A stretch of DNA of 64,000 nucleotides from Micromonospora coxensis (GTDB taxonomy: Bacteria; Actinomycetota; Actinomycetes; Mycobacteriales; Micromonosporaceae), in NCBI RefSeq assembly GCF_900090295.1, contig NZ_LT607753.1, positions 3,534,001-3,598,000 of the forward strand. The letters run 5' to 3'. Below, piece by piece: positions 31,404 through 39,551 of the stretch. Under the pieces are notes generated by a model. That model worked only from the letters and a program-made list of their open reading frames with translations. It was not told the DNA's origin and searched no databases. The first letter of the stretch is position 1. Each line of letters starts with the position of its first letter. A program made the position numbers and the translations under genes.

Positions 31404-34243
31404 GCGACGACGACCTGTGGCGCGTGCTGCGCGACATCCACAACATGCCGTACGGCGCGGGGCAGGTCGCCGCGCTGGAACAGCTGCTCCGGCGGGCCGA
31501 CGCGGGCGACGACCGTAACCTCGCCTTCGCCGCCCGGATGCAGGCCACCACCGCGTACGTCTACGGCGGCGAGCCGGCGAAGTCCTTCGTGACCTTCTCC
31601 TGGTGCCTGGCCGAGTTCGACCGTGACCCGCAGCCGTACCACCAGCGCTTCACCCACCAGCTGCTCTGGCATTTCAAGTACATGGTCAACGCCATGCTGA
31701 AGTTCCCCGAGCTGCCGCTGGACCGCACCTACGCCGTGCTCGACGACATGGAACGGCGCTACCGCGACAGCGGGCACACCCTCCAGGCCGTCCACAAGCA
31801 CCGCTACCTGGTCGCCTCGCACGTCGGCGCGCACGACGAGGCCGCCGAGTGGTACCGCAAGTGGCTGACCACGCCGCGGGACGCGCTCTCCGACTGCGCC
31901 GGCTGCGACCCCACCACCCAGGTGCAGCACCTCACCGAGGCGGGCCGGGCCGACGAGGCGGTGGCGCTGGCCGAGCCGGTCCTCGCCGGGCGGCTGACCT
32001 GCAACGAGCAGCCGCAGGCGATCCTCACCGCGCTGCTGCCGGCGTACCTGGGCACCGGCCGGCGCGACGCCGCGCGGGACGCGCACCGGGAGGCGTACCG
32101 CCGGCTGCGGTCCAACCTCTCCGACCTGTGGGACATCGCCGACCACGTCGAGTTCTGCACGGTGACCGGCAACGGGGCACGCGCCCTGGAACTGGTCGAG
32201 CGGCACCTGGACTGGCTGGACCGGGCGCCCACCCCGGCCGCCGGGATGCACTTCGCCGCCGCCGCGTCCGCCGCGTTGCGGCAGGCGCCGGGCGGGCTGA
32301 CCGTGCACCGCCGGGCCTCCGGCGACCGGCCGGCCGGCGAGGTGCCGGTGGGCGCGCTCGCCGACGAGCTGGCCGGCACGGCGACCGCGCTGGCCGCCCG
32401 CTTCGACGCGCGCAACGGGACGTCGTACCAGTCCGAGCGGATCGCCCGGCGGCTCGCGGCCCGGCCCGAGGGCGAGCACCTGCCGCTCTCGGCCAGCCTG
32501 CGCCGCCGCCCGGCGGACGCCACCACGTCGGCTCCGGCCGGCGGGGTGGCGGCCGAGCCGGTGCGGGTGCCGGCCGACGCGAGCCCCGAGGAGCTGCTCG
32601 CCCTCGCCGAGGAGTGCGTGCGGACCCACCGGCTGGACGGGATGCGGGCCGCGCTGCGGGCGTACGACGAGCGGTTCGATGGCACCGAGCAGCCGGCGGC
32701 CGTCCTCGCGCACCGGCTGGAGCTGCACGCGGCCGAGGTGTACGAGTCGGCCGACGGCGGCGCCGGGACGGAGGCGGTCGAGGCGAACCGGCGGGCGCTC
32801 GCGGCCTGGCGGGAGGTGCCCGACCCGCTGCGCGCGCAGGTGGTGGCCGGGCGGCTCGGTGCGCTGCTCTGCATGTCCGACGAGGACGCCGAGGAGGGCC
32901 TGGCGCTGGTCCGCGCGTCGGTCGGGTACCTCGACGAGCACGGCGACCAGCGGGAACGCGCCGCCGCCCACGACCGGCTCGCGCTGGCGTACGTGCACCG
33001 GGAGCGCTGGACGGAGGCGCTGGCGGCGGTCGAGCGGGCCGCCGCCGAGGCGGACGTCGACCCCTGGCTGGCGAGCCGGGTGGCAATGCACCGGGTGCAC
33101 GTGCTCGAACGGCTGGAGCGCGGCGAGGAGGCCCGGAAGGCGGCCGAGGAGGCCCGCCGGCTCGCCCGGGAGGTCGGCGCGAACGACCTGCTGACCTTCG
33201 CCTGCCTGGCGTACGCCCGCTGGGTGGACGACCCGGCGGACGCGGTGACCGCCTGCGACGAGGCGCTGCGCGTGGCCCCGGCCGACGCCCGGCTGCCCGT
33301 CCGGGTGACCCGGGGGCGGGCGTTGCTCGGCGCCGACCGGGCGTCCGAGGCGGTCGACGACCTCGCCGAGGCGGTGACGCTCTGCGTGGAGCAGGGCGCG
33401 GACGGCGACGCCTTCCTGCGCTGGGAACTGGCGAACGCGTACCGGATGGCCGGCCGGCTCGGTGAGGCCGCCGAGGTGGCCGAGGAGGCGGTGATCGGGC
33501 TGGACCGGCTCGGCGCGCAGGCCGAGGCCGACCGGTGCCGGCACCTGCTGGCCGGGGTGTACGAAGGGCTGGGCGAGATCGACTCGGCGCTCGGGCTGCT
33601 CGACCAGCTCGCCGTCAACCTCGACGGCCCGGACAACCTCCCGCACCGCGGGCAGGTGCTGGAGGAGGCCGGCGGGATCCTCTACCAGGCCGACCGGGAC
33701 GCGGTCGCCGCGCAGCGGTTCGACGCGGCGGCGGCGGCGTACCGGCTGGCCGAGCTGCCGCTCGACGAGCTGCGGGCGCGGCGTCGGCAGCTGCTCGCCC
33801 TCTTCTGGGCCGGTGACCTGCCGGCCGCGTCCGCCCTGATCGACGTGGTCGACCAGGCCGACGCGGCGCTCACCGGCCTGCCGGAGGAGCCGGTGGTGAC
33901 GTACGAGCGGGCGCTGGCGGCCGAGGCGGTGGCGCGGGTGCTGACCGGTGAGGAGCGGCTGGTCGCCGCGTTGGACCGGCTGGACGGGGTGGCCGGGCGG
34001 CTACGGTCGATCGAGGCGTTCGGCGAGGCCGCCCAGGTGGAGCTGCTCACCGGCGAGCTGCTGCTGCGCTCGGACCGTCCGGCGGAGGCGGAACGGCTGC
34101 TCCGGGAGGTGCTGGGTGGCCTGCCGTCCGGCAGCCGACCGGCCAGCCAGGCGGCCTGGCTGCTGGCGAAGGCGCTGGACGAGTTGGGCCGCGCCAGCGA
34201 GGCGACCGCCCTCCGCGCGGAGCACGGCCTCACCGACTCCTGA
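31400..34243 (+). CDS. 947-residue tetratricopeptide-repeat protein coupled to HSP90
   Basis: A large helical cytosolic protein with no signal peptide or transmembrane helix. Degenerate TPR motifs (GNAL/AGRADEAVALAEPVL, RRDAARDAHREAYRRL, ERWTEALAAVERAAAEADV, GRLGEAAEVAEEAVIGLDRLG) recur over its length. A low-complexity linker sits near residue 370-395. No catalytic motif was found. Its GTG overlaps the HSP90 stop by four bases, so the two are translationally coupled. Eukaryotic HSP90 uses TPR co-chaperones that bind its C-terminal EEVD, but this HSP90 ends without that sequence, so a different interface is needed if they bind. Confidence 0.85.
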   Translation: MSDDDLWRVLRDIHNMPYGAGQVAALEQLLRRADAGDDRNLAFAARMQATTAYVYGGEPAKSFVTFSWCLAEFDRDPQPYHQRFTHQLLWHFKYMVNAMLKFPELPLDRTYAVLDDMERRYRDSGHTLQAVHKHRYLVASHVGAHDEAAEWYRKWLTTPRDALSDCAGCDPTTQVQHLTEAGRADEAVALAEPVLAGRLTCNEQPQAILTALLPAYLGTGRRDAARDAHREAYRRLRSNLSDLWDIADHVEFCTVTGNGARALELVERHLDWLDRAPTPAAGMHFAAAASAALRQAPGGLTVHRRASGDRPAGEVPVGALADELAGTATALAARFDARNGTSYQSERIARRLAARPEGEHLPLSASLRRRPADATTSAPAGGVAAEPVRVPADASPEELLALAEECVRTHRLDGMRAALRAYDERFDGTEQPAAVLAHRLELHAAEVYESADGGAGTEAVEANRRALAAWREVPDPLRAQVVAGRLGALLCMSDEDAEEGLALVRASVGYLDEHGDQRERAAAHDRLALAYVHRERWTEALAAVERAAAEADVDPWLASRVAMHRVHVLERLERGEEARKAAEEARRLAREVGANDLLTFACLAYARWVDDPADAVTACDEALRVAPADARLPVRVTRGRALLGADRASEAVDDLAEAVTLCVEQGADGDAFLRWELANAYRMAGRLGEAAEVAEEAVIGLDRLGAQAEADRCRHLLAGVYEGLGEIDSALGLLDQLAVNLDGPDNLPHRGQVLEEAGGILYQADRDAVAAQRFDAAAAAYRLAELPLDELRARRRQLLALFWAGDLPAASALIDVVDQADAALTGLPEEPVVTYERALAAEAVARVLTGEERLVAALDRLDGVAGRLRSIEAFGEAAQVELLTGELLLRSDRPAEAERLLREVLGGLPSGSRPASQAAWLLAKALDELGRASEATALRAEHGLTDS

Positions 34244-34332
34244 ACCCGGGGCGGGTGGTGCGGCGCCCGGACGGGCCGACATGTGAGGCAACCGGTGGGT
34301 AACCGAGCCTCCACCACGGTGCGGACGCGGTC

Positions 34333-34338
34333 TAGGCT
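34333..34338 (+). promoter_or_regulatory. -10 element for leaderless TetR gene
   Basis: TAGGCT is six bases before GTG 34345. No ribosome site is seen, which supports that start. Confidence 0.5.
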
Positions 34339-34344
34339 TGCCCG

Positions 34345-34971
34345 GTGGCGGTGGAACAGCAGGGGCGGATCGGGGCGAACGGCGTGGCGGGTGCGGGTCG
34401 ACGGCGGTCCCGCCGGGACGAGATCCTGGAGATCGCGGTCGGCCTCTTCGCCGCGCGCGGCTACCACGGCGTGTCGATGGACGACATCGGCGCCGCGGCC
34501 GGGGTGACCGGACCGGCCCTGTACCACCACTTCGCCGGCAAGGAGGCCATGCTGGTCGCCGCGCTGATCCCGGTCAGCGAGGGGCTGCTCGACGGCGGCC
34601 GGGACCGGGCCGCCGGCCGCCCCGGCGACCCGCGCGGCGCGCTGGAGTCGCTGATCGACTTCCACGTCGAGTTCGCCCTGGCCAACCCGGCCGTCATCGC
34701 GCTGCACCTGCACGAGCTGGACCGGCTCCCCGACGAGCCGCGCCGCCGCATCCGCCGGCTCCAGCGGCTCTACGTCGAGGAGTGGGTGACGGTGCTGACC
34801 GCGCTGCACCCGGACCTGCCCGACGGTGAGGCACGGGTGCTCGCCCACGCCGCGTTCGGCCTGATGAACTCGACGCCGTTCCTCGGTGGCGAGGTGGACC
34901 GCCGCCGCCGTGCCGAACTGCTCCGCGCCGCCACCCTGGCCGCCCTCATCGCCCCCACCGCCCCCGCCTGA
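34345..34971 (+). CDS. TetR-family regulator of the acyl-CoA cluster
   Basis: A 208-residue TetR protein: HTH SRRDEILEIAVGLFAARGYHGVSMDDIGAAAGVTGPALYHHFAGKEAMLVAAL at about residues 22-72, then a TetR_C domain with LIDFHVEFALANPAVIALHLHELDRLPDEPRR. This looks like the KstR2/FadR-like group that often controls acyl-CoA or branched-chain degradation. It starts 140 bp before the biotin carboxylase gene in the same direction. The cluster's carboxyltransferase promoter carries an AACGATCGTT palindrome, a typical TetR-type half-site pair, so it is probably the local regulator. Confidence 0.87.
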   Translation: MAVEQQGRIGANGVAGAGRRRSRRDEILEIAVGLFAARGYHGVSMDDIGAAAGVTGPALYHHFAGKEAMLVAALIPVSEGLLDGGRDRAAGRPGDPRGALESLIDFHVEFALANPAVIALHLHELDRLPDEPRRRIRRLQRLYVEEWVTVLTALHPDLPDGEARVLAHAAFGLMNSTPFLGGEVDRRRRAELLRAATLAALIAPTAPA

Positions 34972-35110
34972 TCCACCCCCACCGCCCGGCCCGACGCCGC
35001 CGACCGACTTCTTCAGGGGTGCGTCGGAGTGGGTGGGGTGGTGACTCGTGAGTAACGGCGGGTTGTGGTTACCTGGCAGCCGTCCCCACCCCTGGACGTC
35101 GGGAGGAAAC

Positions 35111-36448
35111 ATGATCGAGTCGCTGCTGGTCGCCAACCGGGGCGAGATCGCCCGCCGGATCATCCGTACCGCCAAGCGGCTCGGCGTCCGTGCGATCGCG
35201 GTGCACTCGGAGGCCGACGCCGGCCTGCCGTTCGTCACCGAGGCCGACGAGGCCGTCTGTGTGGGCCCGGCCAACCCGGCGCAGAGCTACCGGAACGTGG
35301 AGGCGATCCTCGCCGCCGCCAAGTCCACCGGCGCGCAGGCGATCCACCCCGGCTACGGCTTCCTCTCCGAGAATGCGGACTTCGCCCGTACCGTCGAGGC
35401 CAGCGGGCTGATCTGGGTCGGGCCCGGCGCGGACGCGATCTCCGCGATGGGCGACAAGATCAACGCGCGGAACCTGATGGCGGCGGCCGGGGTCCCGGTC
35501 GCGCCCGGCACCACCGACCCGGCGGCCGACCTGGCCGCGGCGGTCGCGGCGGCGACCGAGATCGGCTACCCGGTGATGGTCAAGGCCGCGGCCGGTGGCG
35601 GCGGCATGGGCATGGCCGTGGCCGCCGACGAGGCCGCGCTGGCCACCGAGTACGACAAGGTGCGCGCCTTCGCCGAGCGGATGTTCGGCGACGGCTCGGT
35701 GCTGATCGAGCGGTACTTCCCCCGGGTGCGCCACGTCGAGGTGCAGATCCTCGGCCTGGCCGACGGCCGGGTGGTGGCGCTCGGCGAGCGGGAGTGCTCG
35801 GTGCAGCGCCGCAACCAGAAGCTGGTGGAGGAGTCGCCGTCCCCGGCGGTCTCGCCCGAGCTGCGCGAGCGGTTCCTGGCCGCGGCCGTACGCGCCGGCG
35901 AGGCGGTCGGCTACCGCAACGCCGGCACCGTGGAGTGCCTGCTCGATCCTGCCACGCAGGAGTTCTTCTTCCTGGAGATGAACACCCGCCTCCAGGTGGA
36001 GCACCCGGTGACCGAGTACGTCTACGGCGTCGATCTGGTCGAGGAGCAGCTGCGGGTGGCCGCCGGCCTCGCGCCGACCTTCGACCCGGACGCGCTCGCC
36101 CCGCGCGGGCACGCCATCGAGCTGCGGATCAACGCCGAGGACCCGAAGCGCTTCCTGCCCGGACCCGGCGCGATCAAGACCTGGGTGGAGCCGACCGGCG
36201 AGGGTGTCCGGGTCGACTCGGGCTACGTCGAGGGCAACACCGTCACCCCGTTCTACGACAGCCTGATGGCCAAGCTCATCGTCAGCGGCAACGACCGGGC
36301 CGAGGTGATCGAGCGGGCGAAGGCGGCCGTGGCCGGCTTCGAGATCGCCGGCCCGAAGTGCAACCTCCCCTTCTTCGCCGAGCTGCTGGAGAACGCCGAG
36401 TTCCGCTCCGGCGACTACGACACCGGCATCGTCTCCCGCATGCGCTGA
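35111..36448 (+). CDS. biotin carboxylase subunit of an acyl-CoA carboxylase, no BCCP
   Basis: A 445-residue biotin carboxylase. It has ATP-grasp features: LLVANRGEIARRIIRTAKRLG at the N terminus, YPVMVKAAAGGGGMGM (ATP glycine-rich loop), and FLEMNTRLQVEHPVTE with the metal and bicarbonate residues. RFLPGPGAIKTW is near the end. It transfers CO2 from bicarbonate and ATP to biotin. The product stops where fused actinomycete alpha subunits continue into a biotin carrier domain: no AMKM biotin motif is found here or in the rest of the cluster. GGAGG precedes ATG 35111. Confidence 0.92.
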   Translation: MIESLLVANRGEIARRIIRTAKRLGVRAIAVHSEADAGLPFVTEADEAVCVGPANPAQSYRNVEAILAAAKSTGAQAIHPGYGFLSENADFARTVEASGLIWVGPGADAISAMGDKINARNLMAAAGVPVAPGTTDPAADLAAAVAAATEIGYPVMVKAAAGGGGMGMAVAADEAALATEYDKVRAFAERMFGDGSVLIERYFPRVRHVEVQILGLADGRVVALGERECSVQRRNQKLVEESPSPAVSPELRERFLAAAVRAGEAVGYRNAGTVECLLDPATQEFFFLEMNTRLQVEHPVTEYVYGVDLVEEQLRVAAGLAPTFDPDALAPRGHAIELRINAEDPKRFLPGPGAIKTWVEPTGEGVRVDSGYVEGNTVTPFYDSLMAKLIVSGNDRAEVIERAKAAVAGFEIAGPKCNLPFFAELLENAEFRSGDYDTGIVSRMR

Positions 36449-36509
36449 CCCCTCCCACCCCCTGCCCGCCCCGCCGTCCGTGCGGCCGCGCCGCCCGTGC
36501 GGCCGCGCT

Positions 36510-36572
36510 GTCGATCATGAAGTTGTTGCGCTGCGACACGCCGACACGGCGGGCGACAACTTCATGATCGAC
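36510..36572. repeat. 17-bp-arm inverted repeat between biotin carboxylase and HMG-CoA lyase
   Basis: GTCGATCATGAAGTTGT (36510-36526) and ACAACTTCATGATCGAC (36556-36572) are exact reverse complements around a 29-bp loop. They lie 62 bp after the carboxylase stop. The AT-rich core, GATCATGAAGTTG, contrasts with the surrounding GC-rich, repeat-like DNA. Confidence 0.95.
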
Positions 36573-36676
36573 GCAGCGGGGAGGGCGGGGGTGGGGTGGT
36601 GGGTGCGCGGGGGTGGGGCGGGGTGGGAGGGTGGAGGTACCCAACACGTAACCCCGTCACAGTGAGGTGACCCCTT

Positions 36677-37597
36677 ATGGCGGAACTGCCGGACTTCGTC
36701 TCCATCCGGGAGGTCGGACCTCGGGACGGGCTCCAGAACGAGGAGCCGATCCCCACCGACTCCAAGGTGCGACTGCTCGACGCCCTGTCCCGCACCGGCG
36801 TACGGCGGATCGAGGCGGTGTCGTTCGTCCACCGGAAGGCGATCCCGCAGATGGCCGACGCCGACGAGGTGTGGCAGCGGGCCACGAAGGCGGACGGGGT
36901 GCGGTACTCCGCCCTGGTGCCGAACACCCGGGGGGCGCAGCGCGCGCTGGCCGCCGGCTTCACCGAGATCGAGGTCGTCGTCTCGGCGAGCGACACCCAC
37001 AACAAGCGCAACGTCAACCGGTCCACGGCCGAGTCGCTGGACGACATCGCCGAGCTGATCGACCTGCTGCACGGCGCGGGAGCCCGGGCCGAGGTGATCG
37101 TGGCGACCAGCTTCGGCTGCCCGTACGAGGGGGACGTGGACCCGCAGCGGGTCGCCGGCATCGTCGACCGGGTGGTCCGTGACGGCGCCGACCGGGTGGC
37201 GTTCGGCGACACCACCGGCATGGGTACGCCCCGTCGGGTCCGTGAGCTGCTCACCGCCGTACGCGACCGCAACGCGCACGTCCCGGTGCTGCTGCACTTC
37301 CACAACACCCGGGGCACCGCGCTGGCGAACCTGCTCACCGCCCTGGAACTCGGCGTGACTGAGTTCGACGCCAGCGTCGGCGGCCTGGGCGGCTGCCCGT
37401 ACGCGCCCGGAGCCAGCGGCAACCTGGCCACCGAGGAGGCGGTGCACATGCTGCACGACATGGGCATCGACACCGGCATCGACCTGGACGCGCTGATCGA
37501 GGCGGCCGAACTGGCCGAGGAGCTGACCGGCAAGCGGCTGCCCTCCGGCGTCCTGCGCGCCGGCCCCCGCACCCGCCTCACACCGCTCCCCACCTGA
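36677..37597 (+). CDS. hydroxymethylglutaryl-CoA lyase
   Basis: A 306-residue TIM-barrel lyase that splits HMG-CoA to acetyl-CoA and acetoacetate, the last step of leucine degradation. Motifs: IREVGPRDGLQNE (Arg, Asp metal region), FGDTTGMG, HFHNTRGTA (metal His pair), and GGLGGCPYAPGASGN with the catalytic Cys240. AGTGAGG lies ten bases before ATG 36677. The neighbours on both sides are acyl-CoA carboxylase subunits, so the cluster performs the lower leucine pathway. A second long inverted repeat starts 36 bp after the stop. Confidence 0.95.
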   Translation: MAELPDFVSIREVGPRDGLQNEEPIPTDSKVRLLDALSRTGVRRIEAVSFVHRKAIPQMADADEVWQRATKADGVRYSALVPNTRGAQRALAAGFTEIEVVVSASDTHNKRNVNRSTAESLDDIAELIDLLHGAGARAEVIVATSFGCPYEGDVDPQRVAGIVDRVVRDGADRVAFGDTTGMGTPRRVRELLTAVRDRNAHVPVLLHFHNTRGTALANLLTALELGVTEFDASVGGLGGCPYAPGASGNLATEEAVHMLHDMGIDTGIDLDALIEAAELAEELTGKRLPSGVLRAGPRTRLTPLPT

Positions 37598-37632
37598 CCA
37601 CCCCACCCCACCCCACCCACACCACGCCGGGT

Positions 37633-37689
37633 TGATCGAGAGGTTCGGGTACGAATCGGCGGCGGAGCCGTACCCGAACTTCTCGATCA
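37633..37689. repeat. 21-bp-arm inverted repeat before the carboxyltransferase
   Basis: Positions 37633-37653 and 37669-37689 are reverse complements with one G-T mismatch (core GTTCGGGTACG / CGTACCCGAAC) around a 15-bp loop. It lies right after the HMG-CoA lyase gene. The sequence differs from the other intergenic palindromes here. Confidence 0.92.
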
Positions 37690-37765
37690 CCGCAGTGGGG
37701 TGGCCGGGTGGAGCCGGCGGGGGGGGGGTGGGTGTGTGGGCTCGCCGGAGGAGGCGTCGATGCGC

Positions 37766-37781
37766 TAGCCTAACGATCGTT
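37766..37781 (+). promoter_or_regulatory. carboxyltransferase promoter with TetR-type operator
   Basis: TAGCCT (37766-37771) as -10 is followed immediately by AACGATCGTT, a perfect 10-bp palindrome at 37772-37781 that covers the predicted start point. The AACGATCGTT pattern resembles many TetR-family operators in actinomycetes. The local TetR (34345) is the obvious candidate. Confidence 0.5.
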
Positions 37782-37838
37782 CAGGTCAGGCGGGTCCGCT
37801 CACGAGGCGGGGCCGGCGCAGGGGGCGAGGGAGTCGGC

Positions 37839-39371
37839 GTGACGCTCGACGGTGAGGCACTGGAGCAGCTGCGCAAGCGCGCCCGGGCCGGCGGTGCGGA
37901 CAAGTACCACGCGGCGAACGCCGCCAAGGGCAAGCTCTTCGCCCGGGAGCGGGTCGCGCTCCTGGTGGACGAGGGATCGTTCGTCGAGGACGGCCTCTAC
38001 GCCAACGCGCTGGCCGAGGGGCTGCCCGCCGACGGGGTGGTCACCGGCACCGCCACCATCGACGGCCGGCAGGTCTGCCTGATGGCGAACGACTCGACGG
38101 TCAAGGCCGGCAGTTGGGGCGCGCGTACCGTCGAGAAGATCATCCGGATCATCGAGCGGGCGTACGCGACCGGCGTGCCGATGGTCTACCTGGTCGACTC
38201 GGCCGGCGCCCGGATCACCGACCAGGTCGAGCTGTTCCCGGGCCGGCGGGGCGCCGGGAAGATCTTCTGGAACCAGGTCCGCGCCTCCGGCTCGATCCCG
38301 CAGGTCTGCGCGCTCTTCGGGCCGAGCGCGGCGGGCGGGGCGTACATCCCGGCGTTCTGCGACGTGGTGGCCATGGTGGACGGCAACGCCAGCATGTACC
38401 TCGGCTCGGACCGCATGGTCGAGATGGTGACCGGTGAGAAGACCACGCTGGAGGCGATGGGCGGGGCCAAGGTGCACTGCGCCGAGTCCGGCGTGGGGCA
38501 CTTCCTCTGCAAGACCGAGGCCGACGCGCTCGACGTGGTGAAGCGGTACCTGTCGTACCTGCCGGCGAACTGGACGCAGCAGCCGCCGGCCGTCGAGCCG
38601 GCGCCGGCGTCGGAGAAGGTCGACCTGGCCGCGCTGGTGCCGGCCAGCGAGCGGCAGGCGTTCGACATGCGCCGGTACGTCAAGGGCCTGCTCGACGACG
38701 GCAGCTTCTTCGAGATCCAGGCGCTCTGGGCCAAGGAGCTGACCATCGGCTTCGGCCGGCTCAACGGCGAGGTCGTCGGCGTGGTCGGCAACAACTCGAT
38801 GTTCAAGGGCGGGGTGCTCTTCGTCGACTCGGCCGACAAGGCGACCCGGTTCGTGCAGCTCTGCGACGCGTTCAACGTGCCGCTGCTGTTCCTGAGCGAC
38901 GTGCCCGGGTTCATGGTCGGCAGCGCGGTGGAGAAGCAGGGCATCATCCGGCACGGCGCCAAGATGATCACCGCGATCTCCGAGGCGACCGTACCGAAGA
39001 TCTGCGTGGTGGTCCGCAAGGCGTACGGCGCGGGCCTCTACGCGATGGCCGGCCCCGGGTTCGAGCCGGACGCCACGATCGCGCTGCCCACCGCCAAGAT
39101 CGCGGTGATGGGCGCGGAGGCCGCGGTCAACGCCGTCTACGCCAACAAGATCGCCGCGATCTCCGACGAGGCCGAGCGGGCCGCCTTCGTCGCCGCGAAG
39201 CGCGAGGAGTACGAGCGGGACATCGACATCGTCCGGCTCGCCAGCGAGCTGGTGGTCGACGCGATCGTCGAGCCGCACGAGTTGCGCGCCGAGCTGGTCC
39301 GCCGGTTCGCCGCCGCTCGTACGAAGGAGCGGCACTTCTCCCGGCGTCGGCACGGCGTCACCCCGGTCTGA
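37839..39371 (+). CDS. acyl-CoA carboxylase carboxyltransferase (beta) subunit
   Basis: A 510-residue carboxyltransferase of the PccB/AccD family (methylcrotonyl-CoA or propionyl-CoA type), moving carboxyl from biotin to acyl-CoA. Two crotonase-like halves are visible. The N half has FGPSAAGGAYIPAFCDVVAMV; the C half has DVPGFMVGSAVEKQGIIRHGAKM and the GAGLYAMAGPGFEPDATIALPTAKIAVMGAEAAV acyl-CoA loops. GTG 37839 has GAGGGAG upstream. It pairs with the biotin carboxylase 1.4 kb upstream, with HMG-CoA lyase between. In this neighbourhood the methylcrotonyl-CoA carboxylase assignment is most likely, but specificity was not proven. Confidence 0.92.
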   Translation: MTLDGEALEQLRKRARAGGADKYHAANAAKGKLFARERVALLVDEGSFVEDGLYANALAEGLPADGVVTGTATIDGRQVCLMANDSTVKAGSWGARTVEKIIRIIERAYATGVPMVYLVDSAGARITDQVELFPGRRGAGKIFWNQVRASGSIPQVCALFGPSAAGGAYIPAFCDVVAMVDGNASMYLGSDRMVEMVTGEKTTLEAMGGAKVHCAESGVGHFLCKTEADALDVVKRYLSYLPANWTQQPPAVEPAPASEKVDLAALVPASERQAFDMRRYVKGLLDDGSFFEIQALWAKELTIGFGRLNGEVVGVVGNNSMFKGGVLFVDSADKATRFVQLCDAFNVPLLFLSDVPGFMVGSAVEKQGIIRHGAKMITAISEATVPKICVVVRKAYGAGLYAMAGPGFEPDATIALPTAKIAVMGAEAAVNAVYANKIAAISDEAERAAFVAAKREEYERDIDIVRLASELVVDAIVEPHELRAELVRRFAAARTKERHFSRRRHGVTPV

Positions 39372-39551
39372 CCCGCACCGGCGGCCCGGCCACCGTGCCG
39401 GCGCCGCCGGTCGCCCTGACCGCGCAGACCGCCGTTCGTTCCGCAACACCCGACACGCAACACCCGATCGGCAAGGCCCGGACCGCACCGGCCAGCACGA
39501 CCCGTCCCGGCGTCACGAGCGCCCGGCGGCCCGTCCACACAGGAGGATGAG

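Noticed and set aside
29610..34243. Anti-phage defence island
   Set aside because: HSP90 and TPR proteins alone are not enough; no nuclease, effector, toxin or mobile element lies near.
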